In this document: positions 9,678 through 18,605 of the stretch, piece after piece
How the letters are laid out: the number at the start of each line of letters is the position of its first letter
Position numbering within the stretch: position 1 is the stretch's first letter
NCBI GenBank assembly: GCA_946540435.1
Contig: CAMNII010000002.1
Coordinates: 1 to 64,000 of the forward strand
Direction of reading: 5' to 3'
Length of the DNA stretch: 64,000 nt
DNA from: an uncultured Prevotella sp.
GTDB lineage: Bacteria > Bacteroidota > Bacteroidia > Bacteroidales > Bacteroidaceae
Program-made: the position numbers and the translations under genes
Notes under the pieces: generated by a model
What the model saw: the letters and a program-made list of their open reading frames with translations, nothing else
Told to the model about the DNA's origin: nothing
The model's database searches: none

Positions 9678-11366
9678 ATGCGAAAACATCTGTTCATTCT
9701 CCTCGCTCTCATTCCCTTTACCGTCAGTGCCACGGAGCAGCAGGGCGTCGACGTGCCATTTGTGCCCGTTACTGTCAAAACGCTCCCACCCCTCAACACG
9801 CCCCGTTCCGGACACCAGATGTTTGTCACTGGCGACGAGGTGATTGTCATGGGCGGCCACACCACCGGCTTCATACCCACGCCCACCGCTGAGTATTTTG
9901 CCGACGGACAATGGCACCAGATACCGATGACCTACAACCACGACAATGCTATTGCCACCAAGCTGCGGTCGGGGAAAATATTCATCGGAGGAGGAAGCGG
10001 AGAGCCGTTAGGCATCGAGCAGACCTTCCCCACCGAGTTCTACGACCCTGCGAAGCATACCTTCGAAGGATACGGATGCATGGACACCAAACGTGCCCTC
10101 GCTACGGCTGTCGAGATTGACAACGGACGCATCGTCATCGCCGGCAACTGGTATCACATGGACGACATCGAGGTGTATGACGGCAAGGGAGCGTTCCTGC
10201 AGGTAAAAACATCGGCCCTCATGCGCACGAATCCTTATATATTACGTACATCGGCCGACAACGCCATCATCTTCAGCGCTTTAGACACCTGTGGCAGACG
10301 ACTTCCCGACAGCGACATCGTCGACCGACTCCACGGCGAGGCCTACCGTGAGCCTTTCCTCCGCCAATGGCATCCGTTAAGGATTTGCATCGACGGACGC
10401 AATAACCTGCGATGTGTCAGTGACACAACCACCGGCGACTACACCTATCTGCTACCCGTCGAAAACGACAGTGCGCAGGTGGCAATAGCACGCGTCAGCA
10501 ACGGCACCTTCTCGTTGCTGCCCACCACTGCCCCGATACCGATGAAGAGTCCTGCCGGCATGGACATCACCTATATCAGCACCTGCCTCATCGACAACGA
10601 TGCACGGCGAGCCTATGTCGTTGGAACCGACACCGTCCTCAACGTCTATATCCTCGCCGTCGACTACGGCGCACCGGCACCCCACCCGCTGACCGTCTAT
10701 TTCACGGAACACCAAGGAGAAATCCCCCTTGAGGCTTATTACACGCTGACTAACGATGGGAACATCATGTTCACCGGCGGAAATGCCGGCGACAACTACC
10801 ACCCGCTCTCCGACACCTACCTGCTGATACTCAACGACAGAACGGCCGACACCACGGCCGGACAGACGGCGGCGTGGTGGCGCTGGCTGCTCATCGGGCT
10901 GTCCGCCCTCGCCATCGTCATCATTATCATGGTATGTGTAAGCCACAAGAGCACCCAACATGCCGGAGTAACAGACGAATACGACAACACAGACACCTCA
11001 GAGGACAATGGACAGAAATCGACGGTTACCAACGAAGAACTCCTCCAACAGATCTGCGACCTCATGGAACAGCAACAGCTCTTCCTCAACAGCGACCTGA
11101 AACTCTCTGACCTGTCGACTATCCTCGGACGCAGCACCCGCTCCATCTCCGACTGTATCAAGACAGGAAGGGGCGTACAGTTCCCACAGTTTGTCAATGC
11201 CTACCGCATTGAGTATGCCCAGCAGCTGCTCCGTAAACATCCCGACAAGAAGACCACCGAGGTGTACATCGCCTCCGGCTTCGCCAACGAGACCTCCTTC
11301 TTCCGCACCTTCAAGGCCTTCACCGGCATGACACCCCGCGAATGGATGAAGAAGAATATTGTATAA
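9678..11366 (+). CDS. membrane-spanning AraC regulator with extracytoplasmic kelch-like sensor
   Basis: A 562-residue one-piece sensor/regulator. The N-terminal signal peptide (MRKHLFILLALIPFTVSA) is followed by about 370 residues with kelch/beta-propeller features (VIVMGGHTTGF, KIFIGGGSGEP, RALATAVEIDNGRIVIAG), then a single membrane helix at about 398-421 (WLLIGLSALAIVIIIMV), a short acidic linker, and a C-terminal AraC/HTH_18 DNA-binding domain (about 450-562, ending GFANETSFFRTFKAFTGMTPREW). There is no histidine kinase or receiver domain, so this is not a classical hybrid two-component system. A terminator follows, then the large BspA/InlB gene, a plausible but unproven target. Confidence 0.85.
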   Translation: MRKHLFILLALIPFTVSATEQQGVDVPFVPVTVKTLPPLNTPRSGHQMFVTGDEVIVMGGHTTGFIPTPTAEYFADGQWHQIPMTYNHDNAIATKLRSGKIFIGGGSGEPLGIEQTFPTEFYDPAKHTFEGYGCMDTKRALATAVEIDNGRIVIAGNWYHMDDIEVYDGKGAFLQVKTSALMRTNPYILRTSADNAIIFSALDTCGRRLPDSDIVDRLHGEAYREPFLRQWHPLRICIDGRNNLRCVSDTTTGDYTYLLPVENDSAQVAIARVSNGTFSLLPTTAPIPMKSPAGMDITYISTCLIDNDARRAYVVGTDTVLNVYILAVDYGAPAPHPLTVYFTEHQGEIPLEAYYTLTNDGNIMFTGGNAGDNYHPLSDTYLLILNDRTADTTAGQTAAWWRWLLIGLSALAIVIIIMVCVSHKSTQHAGVTDEYDNTDTSEDNGQKSTVTNEELLQQICDLMEQQQLFLNSDLKLSDLSTILGRSTRSISDCIKTGRGVQFPQFVNAYRIEYAQQLLRKHPDKKTTEVYIASGFANETSFFRTFKAFTGMTPREWMKKNIV

Positions 11367-11396
11367 AACTAACGATTACAGGTGTACACAATTTGC

Positions 11397-11436
11397 AAAC
11401 GACTAACATTTCCTGACGATGTTAGTCGTTTTTCAG
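11397..11436 (+). terminator. intrinsic terminator after the kelch-AraC gene
   Basis: A 13-bp perfect stem (AAACGACTAACAT pairing with ATGTTAGTCGTTT) with a 9-base loop, followed by TTTTCAGTTTTTG. It separates the regulator gene from the BspA/InlB gene. Confidence 0.85.
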
Positions 11437-11467
11437 TTTTTGTAAGTCCCACAAGAGCGTTTCTTCA

Positions 11468-11475
11468 TAACTTTG
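11468..11475 (+). promoter_or_regulatory. -7 promoter element (TAACTTTG) of the BspA/InlB gene
   Basis: A TAACTTTG box 42 bases before the ATG and just after a terminator, so the giant surface protein gene has its own start site. Confidence 0.75.
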
Positions 11476-11516
11476 CGTATTATAAATAAATATGTATAAC
11501 TCTAATAATAGTATTT

Positions 11517-14500
11517 ATGAAGAAAAAATTACTGTTTTCATTAGCGTTTGTGCTGACGGCATTAGCTGCTGCGGCGCAGACAACGTTCACCCAGGGTGAC
11601 TTCACCTACACGGTGACAGACGATGTTGCCAAGACGGTGTCGGTCAAGCAGAAGGACGGCAACATCAGTGGCGACCTAAACATCCCGAGTCAGGTTACTG
11701 AAGACGCTGTAACCTATACCGTCACATCGGTTGCTGACGAAGGCTTCAACAGCAACGCCAACATCACCGGTGTAGTGTTCCCGGAAACGATGCGCACGAT
11801 TGGTGCTGAATGCTTCGAAGGCTGCACCCACATTACGTGGGTCACTCTGAATAATGGGCTGGCAACAATCAAGGAATATGCCTTCTATGATTGCGCAGCG
11901 CTGGAAGGAGTTGACATCCCTGCTTCTGTCACCAGCATAGAAAAAGGCGCCTTCTGCGGCTGTACGGCCATGTCAACGATTGTTTTCAAAGGCAGTGACG
12001 AAGCAGGAACGCTGACGCTGGACAACACGAGCCACACGGTATTTGGAAATTGCGGAGAGACTCCGGGTTCACTGACTGTTAAGCTGTCTCGCAATATTAC
12101 AGGTATAACCAATTCTCCTTTCCCAAACATCACTTCGCTTTCTCTCGATGAGCACGTCACCAGCCTGCCCGAAGGTTTGTTCAAAGACTGCAGCAATTTG
12201 TCACAGGTTGATGGCTCAACGGCTAACCTCGAGACGATGGGAGCCTATTGCTTCCAAGGAACAGCCATCACTGAGCCCATCATCGGCGCAAAGATGACGG
12301 AAATCCCCGAGCATGCGTTTTACGGTTGTACAAACCTGACCAATGTCACTATTCCGGCAAATATCACTAAGCTTTGCGCAACAGCTTTCTGGTATCTGAA
12401 CTCAGAGGCATCAGTGAATGTAAGCATTGAAGACAGCACGACGCCCTTGGAGATTTACGACAGTGGCAACAGCGGATCCGATGACATGCCGTTCTTCAAC
12501 GTCAGTCAAGTAAGCAATGCTTATGTCGGTCGCGACATCGTCCGCACAGCAAGAGACGGCAACACCTTTTTTGCAACAGCCACGTTGTTCAACAAAAAGA
12601 TTGTCGGGCTGACCATCGGTCCTAATGTCACCACGATAGGCGAAGGACTATTTGAGAATTCTACAAACTTAAATAGCCCGACGATTGCCGCAGGCTCCAG
12701 CCTGACCACCATTGGCAACAAGGCTTTCAACGGATGTTCTTCGCTTACATCCTTCGACTTTCCGGCAGGGGTGACAACCATCGGCGAATATGCATTCAAT
12801 AACTCGGGACTGGCATATGACATCGTCCTCCCCGATGGCCTGACAGAGATCGGTAATCGTGCATTTGAAAACTGCGACGCCCTTACCAGCGTGACCATCC
12901 CTGCCAGCGTGGAGCGCATCGGCAATTATGCCTTCACCAACTGCGATGGAAATGACTTCACCCTGACCATCGCCGATGGTGACGACCCCATTGAATTCGT
13001 ATGCGACAACTCATGGCCGCAGTTCTGCGACTTCCCCAATCTGACGGTCTATATGGGACGTAACATCACCGTGACCGGAGAAGGCGGCATCACCACGCCG
13101 TTCTACACAAATGTCAAGAGCATTGAGTTCGGGCCCAAGGTGACGGCTATCCCTAACGTCAAGAACATCGGTTCGAAACTAACTACCGTCAAGGTACACC
13201 AGGTGACACCAATCACCATTGCCGACGACGCTTTCAGCGGCATCAGTAATTTCGGCGATGTATTGTTCCTGGTTCCCGGCGGCACGAAGGCCGCCTATGC
13301 TGCTGCCGACGGTTGGAAGCACTTCACCGAAGTGCAGACATGGTCATTCGTGCTGAACTTCACGGTGAACGGCCATGGCACGATGGATATCGACGGCGTA
13401 GTAGCCGCAAACGGTGAGACGAAGACCGTGCGCAAGCCCAATGGCGACGGACTGGCTAACTCGAACTGGACATGGACGGTGAGTCCCGATACAGGCTATG
13501 AACTGACGAGCCTGACCGTGGAAGACAAGACGGAGGCTACTGATCCGGCTGTTCAGGAAATCTTTGCTGGCAACGCAGGTTGGGAGAATCCTCACACCGA
13601 AGGAACTGCCATCAACCACGACCTCGACTACGTAGCCACCTTCGCTCCTATCACCTACACACTCTCCTACACACTGAACGGCGGCACGGCCACCAACCCG
13701 ACCACCTACAACGTTGAGACGGAGACCTTCACGCTGACCAACCCCACCAGAACGGGCTATAACTTCGCAGGATGGAAGCTGAACGGCGAGGGCGACGCCA
13801 TGATGACTGTCACCATTGCCAAGGGCTCGACAGGCAACAAGGCCTACACCGCCACCTGGACACCTATCGTATATAATATTGTATACACCCTCGACGGCGG
13901 CACAGCCACCAACCCGACAACCTACACCATCGAGACAGAGACGTTCACCCTGACCAACCCCACCAAGACCGGTTATACCTTCAAGGGATGGAAAGTAGGC
14001 GGTGAGGGCGACGCCCTGATGACCGTCACCATCGCCAAGGGCTCGACAGGCGACAAGGCCTACACCGCTACCTGGCAGATCAACCAGTACACGCTGACCT
14101 TCAACTCGAACGGTGGCTCTGAGGTTGCCGCCATCACGCAGAACTACGGCACCACTATCACACCGCCCGCCAACCCGACACGCACGGGATATACCTTCAA
14201 CGGATGGGATCCTGAGATTCCCGCCACCATGCCGGCTGAGAACATGACGCTCACCGCACAGTGGACCATCAACCAGTACACCATCACCTTCGACACCAAC
14301 GGTGGTTCGGCCATCGCTCCAATCACGCAGGACTACGGCACCACTATCACACCGCCCGCCGACCCGACCCGCGACGGCTATACCTTCGCAGGATGGGATG
14401 CGGAGATACCCACCACGATGCCTGCCACGAACATGACCATCACGGCCTCATGGACACCTGTCACCTACACCATCAGCTACGACCTCGCTGGCGGTAGCGT

Positions 14501-15485
14501 GGCAACGCCCAACCCGACGAGCTACAACATCGAGACGGCCTCCTTCACGCTGAACAACCCGACGAAGGACCACTATGACTTCGCAGGATGGACAGGAACA
14601 GGCCTCGGCGGCGCCACAAAGACCGTGACCATCGCCGTGGGCTCGACAGGCAACCGCTCCTACACCGCCACATGGACGGAGAAGACCTACAGCGTCGTCA
14701 TCACCGGTGCCGGTGTGACAGCCTCTAACTACTCACCACGCTACGGCGAGAGCGTCGTCATCACCATCGCTGAGGATCCCGATCGCACACTCACCTCGCT
14801 CACCGTCAACGGCAGCGACGTGACAGCATCGGTAGTCGACAACAAATACACCATCGCCAGCGTCAGCTCCGACATCAATGTCGTAGCCACCTTCGCCTCG
14901 ACGAAGGAATTCATCACCCTGACCACGGCCGAAGAGGCTACATTCAGCTGCCCGAAGGACCTGAACTTCTCAGGTGCAGAGGTGATGGCCTACATCGCTA
15001 CGGGCTATAACCGCGAGACGGGCACCGTGCTGCTCACCCGCGTCTACGACGTACCGGCCGGAACCGGTGTCTACCTGCGCGGCGAAGCCGGCACTTACAA
15101 GATCCCGTATTCCGAGTCGCAGTCGTACTACGTGAACATGCTCAAGGCTCACCTGACAGCAGGCACCGTAGAACAGACTGAGGGCGCCTACACCAACTTC
15201 GTGCTGGCCAACGGTACCGATGGCATCGGCTTCTACAAGGTGAAGGCCGAAGGCTCTAACGTTGCAGCCCAGAAGGCTTATCTGCAGGTTCCCAGCGACT
15301 TCGTAGCCGGTGCCGGTGGTAAGCTCGGCTTCGTCTTCGAGGACGAGGTGACCGACCTTGGCGGATTTGAGATGCTCACCACTGCTCCTCAGCGCACCTA
15401 CAACCTCAAGGGCCAGCAGGTAGAGGTGAAGGGCAACGGTGTCTACATCGTCAACGGTAAGAAAGTAGCCATCAAAAAGAACTAA
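11517..15485 (+). CDS. giant BspA-like LRR / InlB B-repeat surface protein
   Basis: A 1322-residue exported protein and probable adhesin. After the signal peptide (ending ALAAAAQT) come LRR_5 repeats (about residues 40-590) interspersed with less regular segments, then a short spacer. Five Listeria-Bacteroides InlB B-repeats follow (about 711-1055), recognised by YTLNGG...PTRTGY.FAGW...YTATW. They are of two lengths, ordered long-long-short-short-long. A C-terminal region (about 1060-1322) ends YNLKGQQV...GVYIVNGKKVAIKKN, a tail often seen on Prevotella secreted proteins. Whether that tail is a secretion signal is not established here. Recombination between the near-identical repeats could change length. 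The upstream kelch-AraC protein may regulate it. Confidence 0.9.
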   Translation: MKKKLLFSLAFVLTALAAAAQTTFTQGDFTYTVTDDVAKTVSVKQKDGNISGDLNIPSQVTEDAVTYTVTSVADEGFNSNANITGVVFPETMRTIGAECFEGCTHITWVTLNNGLATIKEYAFYDCAALEGVDIPASVTSIEKGAFCGCTAMSTIVFKGSDEAGTLTLDNTSHTVFGNCGETPGSLTVKLSRNITGITNSPFPNITSLSLDEHVTSLPEGLFKDCSNLSQVDGSTANLETMGAYCFQGTAITEPIIGAKMTEIPEHAFYGCTNLTNVTIPANITKLCATAFWYLNSEASVNVSIEDSTTPLEIYDSGNSGSDDMPFFNVSQVSNAYVGRDIVRTARDGNTFFATATLFNKKIVGLTIGPNVTTIGEGLFENSTNLNSPTIAAGSSLTTIGNKAFNGCSSLTSFDFPAGVTTIGEYAFNNSGLAYDIVLPDGLTEIGNRAFENCDALTSVTIPASVERIGNYAFTNCDGNDFTLTIADGDDPIEFVCDNSWPQFCDFPNLTVYMGRNITVTGEGGITTPFYTNVKSIEFGPKVTAIPNVKNIGSKLTTVKVHQVTPITIADDAFSGISNFGDVLFLVPGGTKAAYAAADGWKHFTEVQTWSFVLNFTVNGHGTMDIDGVVAANGETKTVRKPNGDGLANSNWTWTVSPDTGYELTSLTVEDKTEATDPAVQEIFAGNAGWENPHTEGTAINHDLDYVATFAPITYTLSYTLNGGTATNPTTYNVETETFTLTNPTRTGYNFAGWKLNGEGDAMMTVTIAKGSTGNKAYTATWTPIVYNIVYTLDGGTATNPTTYTIETETFTLTNPTKTGYTFKGWKVGGEGDALMTVTIAKGSTGDKAYTATWQINQYTLTFNSNGGSEVAAITQNYGTTITPPANPTRTGYTFNGWDPEIPATMPAENMTLTAQWTINQYTITFDTNGGSAIAPITQDYGTTITPPADPTRDGYTFAGWDAEIPTTMPATNMTITASWTPVTYTISYDLAGGSVATPNPTSYNIETASFTLNNPTKDHYDFAGWTGTGLGGATKTVTIAVGSTGNRSYTATWTEKTYSVVITGAGVTASNYSPRYGESVVITIAEDPDRTLTSLTVNGSDVTASVVDNKYTIASVSSDINVVATFASTKEFITLTTAEEATFSCPKDLNFSGAEVMAYIATGYNRETGTVLLTRVYDVPAGTGVYLRGEAGTYKIPYSESQSYYVNMLKAHLTAGTVEQTEGAYTNFVLANGTDGIGFYKVKAEGSNVAAQKAYLQVPSDFVAGAGGKLGFVFEDEVTDLGGFEMLTTAPQRTYNLKGQQVEVKGNGVYIVNGKKVAIKKN
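13651..14677 (+). repeat. five in-frame InlB B-repeat units
   Basis: Five tandem coding units lie at about 13651-13860, 13866-14076, 14077-14265, 14269-14454 and 14455-14677. Units 1, 2 and 5 are the long type and units 3 and 4 the short type. Stretches such as CACCACTATCACACCGCCCG and AAGGGCTCGACAGGC recur almost unchanged at the DNA level, suggesting recent duplication or gene conversion. Confidence 0.85.
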
Positions 15486-15504
15486 TCAATAGGAGATTAC
15501 TGAC

Positions 15505-15717
15505 ATGCAAAAACTTCAATATATCACACCGGAAGTGACTGTGGTGGCCGTCAGGCCATCACAGATCCTGGCGGGCTCACTGCTCGACAAGCTTGAATTT
15601 GTAGTCCCTGAAGAGAAACCGATGAAGAGAGACATCGACACCTACAATGATGAAGATGTGCTTGGTAAACCTAACAATGGTACCGAAATGACCATCCGCG
15701 ACCTGTGGGACTATTAA
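15505..15717 (+). CDS. 70-residue small protein of unknown function
   Basis: I do not recognise a named family. The N-terminal third (MQKLQYITPEVTVVAVRPSQ) followed by ILAGSLL resembles many small Bacteroidales proteins that begin with a Lys/Tyr/Thr-Pro pattern and then a short hydrophobic Ala-Gly-Ser stretch. The rest is charged (KPMKRDIDTYNDED) and ends LWDY. There is no clear signal peptide or membrane span. It starts 19 bases after the giant surface protein, with GGAG upstream of the ATG, and should be co-transcribed with it. It could be a partner or modulator of that protein, or a short precursor peptide; neither is shown. Confidence 0.65.
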   Translation: MQKLQYITPEVTVVAVRPSQILAGSLLDKLEFVVPEEKPMKRDIDTYNDEDVLGKPNNGTEMTIRDLWDY

Positions 15718-15746
15718 ATGAGAAATGAGAAATGAGAAATGAGAAC
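15716..15746 (+). repeat. GAAATGA heptamer tract (copy 1)
   Basis: About four direct copies of the 7-mer GAAATGA immediately follow the stop codon of the 70-residue gene. The same heptamer tract precedes the hairpin units near 21.36 and 21.61 kb. Confidence 0.9.
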
Positions 15747-15934
15747 GCACTCAAAGCGACCAAATAACGACAAACCGATGTTGCCCCGCGGGGAGGTTTA
15801 GTCGTTATAGGGAGTCTTGAGGGTGAAGGCGTAGCCAAATGCCCGCAAAGCGACCGATAAACGGCGGCACGATGATGCCCCTGCGGGGAGTGCCTGCCGT
15901 TTACGGGAGTCTTGTGGGTATCGACGGAGTCAAT
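15747..15934. repeat. paired structured repeat units (composite element 1, units U1 and U2)
   Basis: Two adjacent 94-bp units (15747-15840 and 15841-15934) each fold as one long nested hairpin. In U2, CCCGCAA pairs with TTGTGGG, TAAACGGC with GCCGTTTA, GGCAC with GTGCC, and CCCC with GGGG at the tip. In U1 the corresponding stems are CTCAA/TTGAG, ATAACGAC/GTCGTTAT, AAACC/GGTTT and CCCC/GGGG, so several pairs changed on both sides. The unpaired CAAAGCGACC and GGGAGTCTTG segments are conserved. Four more units occur near 21.4-21.8 kb. Confidence 0.85.
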
Positions 15935-15973
15935 TAGTAATTATGATTACTCTTGCTGAATAAGACCTGACGA

Positions 15974-16001
15974 GATGTGAGCCTGACAACCGGCTCACAT
16001 C
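15974..16001. terminator. hairpin downstream of the repeat pair
   Basis: A 10-bp perfect stem (GATGTGAGCC with GGCTCACATC) and an 8-base loop, without a clear T-tract. It lies between convergent transcription units and probably assists termination. Confidence 0.5.
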
Positions 16002-16017
16002 CTCAATGGGAAACAAT

Positions 16018-16052
16018 ACAGCCCGAGGCGACGACCTCGGGCTGTTTGTTTT
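16018..16052 (+). terminator. intrinsic terminator
   Basis: CAGCCCGAGG pairs with CCTCGGGCTG around a 6-base loop, followed by TTTGTTTTG. It is oriented to stop plus-strand transcription from the surface-protein unit. From here to 16134 I see nothing else. Confidence 0.8.
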
Positions 16053-16134
16053 GCTATGGAACCGACGGAGCTACGGATATCACCCCCATGAGTTCCTGCT
16101 TTCTTGTGCTTACGACGATGGGCGTCCCTGATAG

Positions 16135-16404
16135 TTATTCTATTATCCCTATCTTGAGCCACTGATTGATGAGTTCCTTGGCATCAGCGAGTGCCTTGTC
16201 GTAGTCGACTTCATACTCACTGACGAGCCGGTCGGCCATGGTTTCTGCCGTGAACTCTTCACCGCCTTCCACACTTTTCCAGAGGAAGGCCGACGATTCG
16301 TTCATGGCGATGATGTTTGAGAAATCGATATTCTCTTTCCCTTCTGCTACGATGATTTGCTCTCCGCAGATGGACAGCAGTTTAAATCCTTGTTTTGTTT
16401 TCAT
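16135..16404 (-). CDS. PqqD-like (RRE-fold) small protein
   Basis: An 89-residue protein of the PqqD family, the winged-helix fold that in RiPP pathways binds precursor peptides. Visible features are ISNIIAMNESSAFLWKS-like helix 1 (here SNIIAMNESSAFLWKSVEGG), then FTAETMADRLVSEYEV and ALADAKELINQWLKIGIIE, the usual PqqD order of Asn-x-x-(A/G)-x-x-(I/L)W and a C-terminal helix. The ATG overlaps the DPP IV stop codon as ATGA, so translation is coupled. No radical SAM enzyme or other RiPP enzyme is in the operon. In Bacteroidetes such orphan PqqD-like genes are common and their job is unknown. Confidence 0.75.
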   Translation of the reverse strand: MKTKQGFKLLSICGEQIIVAEGKENIDFSNIIAMNESSAFLWKSVEGGEEFTAETMADRLVSEYEVDYDKALADAKELINQWLKIGIIE

Positions 16405-18605
16405 TTCAATTCGGTGGTGAAGAAGTTAACAATCTGCCGCATGAGGTGCATCCGCGTGTTTCCGCCATAGATGCTGTGGTTGCGGTTGGTATAGATGAGT
16501 TCCCGGAAGTCTTTGTCGGCTTGTACGAGTGCCTCGGAGTATTCGAAGGTGTTCTGCGGATGCACGTTGTCGTCGGCCAGTCCGTGGCAGATGAGCAGTG
16601 CGCCGTGGAGCTGCGGGGCCCGCACGATGGGGTTGACGGCATAGCCCTCGGGGTTCTCCTTCGGTGTGCGCATAAAGCGCTCGGTGTAGATGGAGTCGTA
16701 GTATTTCCAGTTGGTGGGCGGTGCCACGGCGACGCCGGCACGGAAGGCCGGACGACCCTCGCTCATGCTCATCAGGGTGTTGAAGCCTCCGTAGCTCCAT
16801 CCCCAGATGCCGATGCGTGCGCCGTCGACATAGGGCTGTGCGGCGAGCCACAGGGCAGCCTCCACCTGGTCTTTCGACTCGAGGTCGCCAAGCCGTAGGT
16901 AGGTGCACTTTTCGAAATCGGAGCCTCGTGCGCCTGTTCCCCGCCCATCGACGGTGACGACGATAAATCCGAGCTGTGCGAGATAGTGGTCGAAGATGCC
17001 GCCCTGCCCCATCGACCCTGCGTTCCATGCATCGATGACCTGCTGGCTTCCGGGGCCGCTGTACTGGTGCATGATGACGGGATAGCGGTTGGCGGGGTTG
17101 AAGTCGGCAGGCTTTACCATCCATCCGTTGAGGGTCACACCCTCGGAGGTGGTGAACGAGAAGAGCTCGCGCGGAGCCAGTCGGTAGTTGGCCAGGCGTT
17201 CGCTTACCTGTTTGTTGTCGACGAGAGTCTGCAGTGTCTTTCCGCTTTGTTCGCAAAGGGTGTAGACGGTCGGCGTGTTGAGGGTGCTATGGCTTTTGAT
17301 GAAGTAGCGGTAGTCACCCGAGAAGGTGGCTGAGTTCCATCCTGCCTGGTTGGAGAGGCGCTGTGTCTTTCCGTTTTTATGTGCCACGAAGAGCTGGCGG
17401 TCTGCCGGGCTGTCGGCAGCGGCCTGATAGTATACGTCGCCCGTCCGTTCGTCGTAGCCGTAGATGGCGGTGACGTCATAGCGGTTGTCTGTGACGGTGC
17501 GCAGCAGCTGTCCGTTGAGGTTGTACAGATAGAGGTTCATGTATCCGTTGCGGTCGCTGGGCAGGAGGATGGTTTCCCTGCCTATCTTGATATCGGTCAT
17601 CTCGCTTTCCTTGACGTATTTGTCAATCTTCTCACTGATGACCTGCTGTGCGATGGTAGACCGTGCGTTGACGCTATAGATGTTGAGCTCGTCCTGATGT
17701 CGGTTCATGGTGTAGACGATGACGCGGTCGGCCTCGGGTGAGGCCATAAGGCGCGGCATATAGCCGTCGTCGGGCATGGGTACTTGCAGTTGCAGGGTCT
17801 TGCGGGCTTTGATGTCGTAGCTCCATGCGGTGACGGTGGAGTTGACATGTCCGGCCTTGGGGTATTTATAGGAATAGAGGCCGGGGTAGTCGGCATAGTC
17901 GTTGATGGCAGGTTTCATTCCCTGGAACATTTGCAGTTCGTAGGTGGGCACGTTGCTCTCGTCCCATCGCAGCCAGCAGAGCATCTGTCCGTCGGCAGTG
18001 AAGGCGAGTGCGCGGTCCATGGAGAACTCTTCCTCGTAGACCCAGTCGGGAGCACCGTTGATGACATGGTTGAACTTTCCGTCTTTGGTGACCTGGCTTT
18101 CGGCATTGTCGTAAAGCAGTTTGACAAGGAAGATGTTTCCCTCGCGCACGAAGGCTATCTGCCGGCCGTCGGGGCTCCACACGGGCACCTGCTGCTTGCC
18201 GCCGTCAGAGAGTCGGCTGAGGTGTGTCGACTGGATGGTATAGATATAATAGTCGGAACGCAGGGAGCGCCGGTATATGCGTTCGCTGTTGGTGCGGATG
18301 AGCATATGGGTGCCGTCGGGCGAGAGTTCAAAGCCGTCGAAGCCATCAATCTTCTCGCCGATGGTCTTGTCCATGTCAAAGACTACGGCTACGGGCTTTC
18401 CCGTACGGAAGGAGTAGCGGATGACCTGGCGGCCGTTGTCGCTGAGTTGCAGATACTCGTCGGTGCCGCTGACGGGTGTCATGCCGACAGGCCCGCGGGC
18501 GGAGAAAGCACCTTGTGCCACATCCTGCAGGGTGAGCTGCCGCTGTGCCTGCATGGTGACGCCTCCGAGGAGGATGAGGGTGAGTGAAATCAGTATTTTT
18601 CTCAT
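16401..18605 (-). CDS. dipeptidyl peptidase IV (S9B), exported
   Basis: A 734-residue exported serine peptidase releasing X-Pro dipeptides. The ORF track begins further upstream, but the signal peptide MRKILISLTLILLGGVTMQAQ marks the start at 18605. There is an N-terminal beta-propeller with the substrate amine-binding motif DWVYEEEF, then the alpha/beta-hydrolase domain with GWSYGG (nucleophile Ser), HGLADDNVHPQN (Asp) and NHSIYGGN (His). The start overlaps the maf stop (ATGA), and the stop overlaps the PqqD-like start (ATGA). It probably works in the periplasm on peptides taken up for growth. Confidence 0.94.
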   Translation of the reverse strand: MRKILISLTLILLGGVTMQAQRQLTLQDVAQGAFSARGPVGMTPVSGTDEYLQLSDNGRQVIRYSFRTGKPVAVVFDMDKTIGEKIDGFDGFELSPDGTHMLIRTNSERIYRRSLRSDYYIYTIQSTHLSRLSDGGKQQVPVWSPDGRQIAFVREGNIFLVKLLYDNAESQVTKDGKFNHVINGAPDWVYEEEFSMDRALAFTADGQMLCWLRWDESNVPTYELQMFQGMKPAINDYADYPGLYSYKYPKAGHVNSTVTAWSYDIKARKTLQLQVPMPDDGYMPRLMASPEADRVIVYTMNRHQDELNIYSVNARSTIAQQVISEKIDKYVKESEMTDIKIGRETILLPSDRNGYMNLYLYNLNGQLLRTVTDNRYDVTAIYGYDERTGDVYYQAAADSPADRQLFVAHKNGKTQRLSNQAGWNSATFSGDYRYFIKSHSTLNTPTVYTLCEQSGKTLQTLVDNKQVSERLANYRLAPRELFSFTTSEGVTLNGWMVKPADFNPANRYPVIMHQYSGPGSQQVIDAWNAGSMGQGGIFDHYLAQLGFIVVTVDGRGTGARGSDFEKCTYLRLGDLESKDQVEAALWLAAQPYVDGARIGIWGWSYGGFNTLMSMSEGRPAFRAGVAVAPPTNWKYYDSIYTERFMRTPKENPEGYAVNPIVRAPQLHGALLICHGLADDNVHPQNTFEYSEALVQADKDFRELIYTNRNHSIYGGNTRMHLMRQIVNFFTTELK

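Noticed and set aside
15505-16404. A complete RiPP gene cluster (small peptide plus PqqD-like protein)
   Set aside because: The two genes are convergent, separated by repeats and terminators, and no radical SAM, cyclodehydratase, protease or transporter gene is linked.
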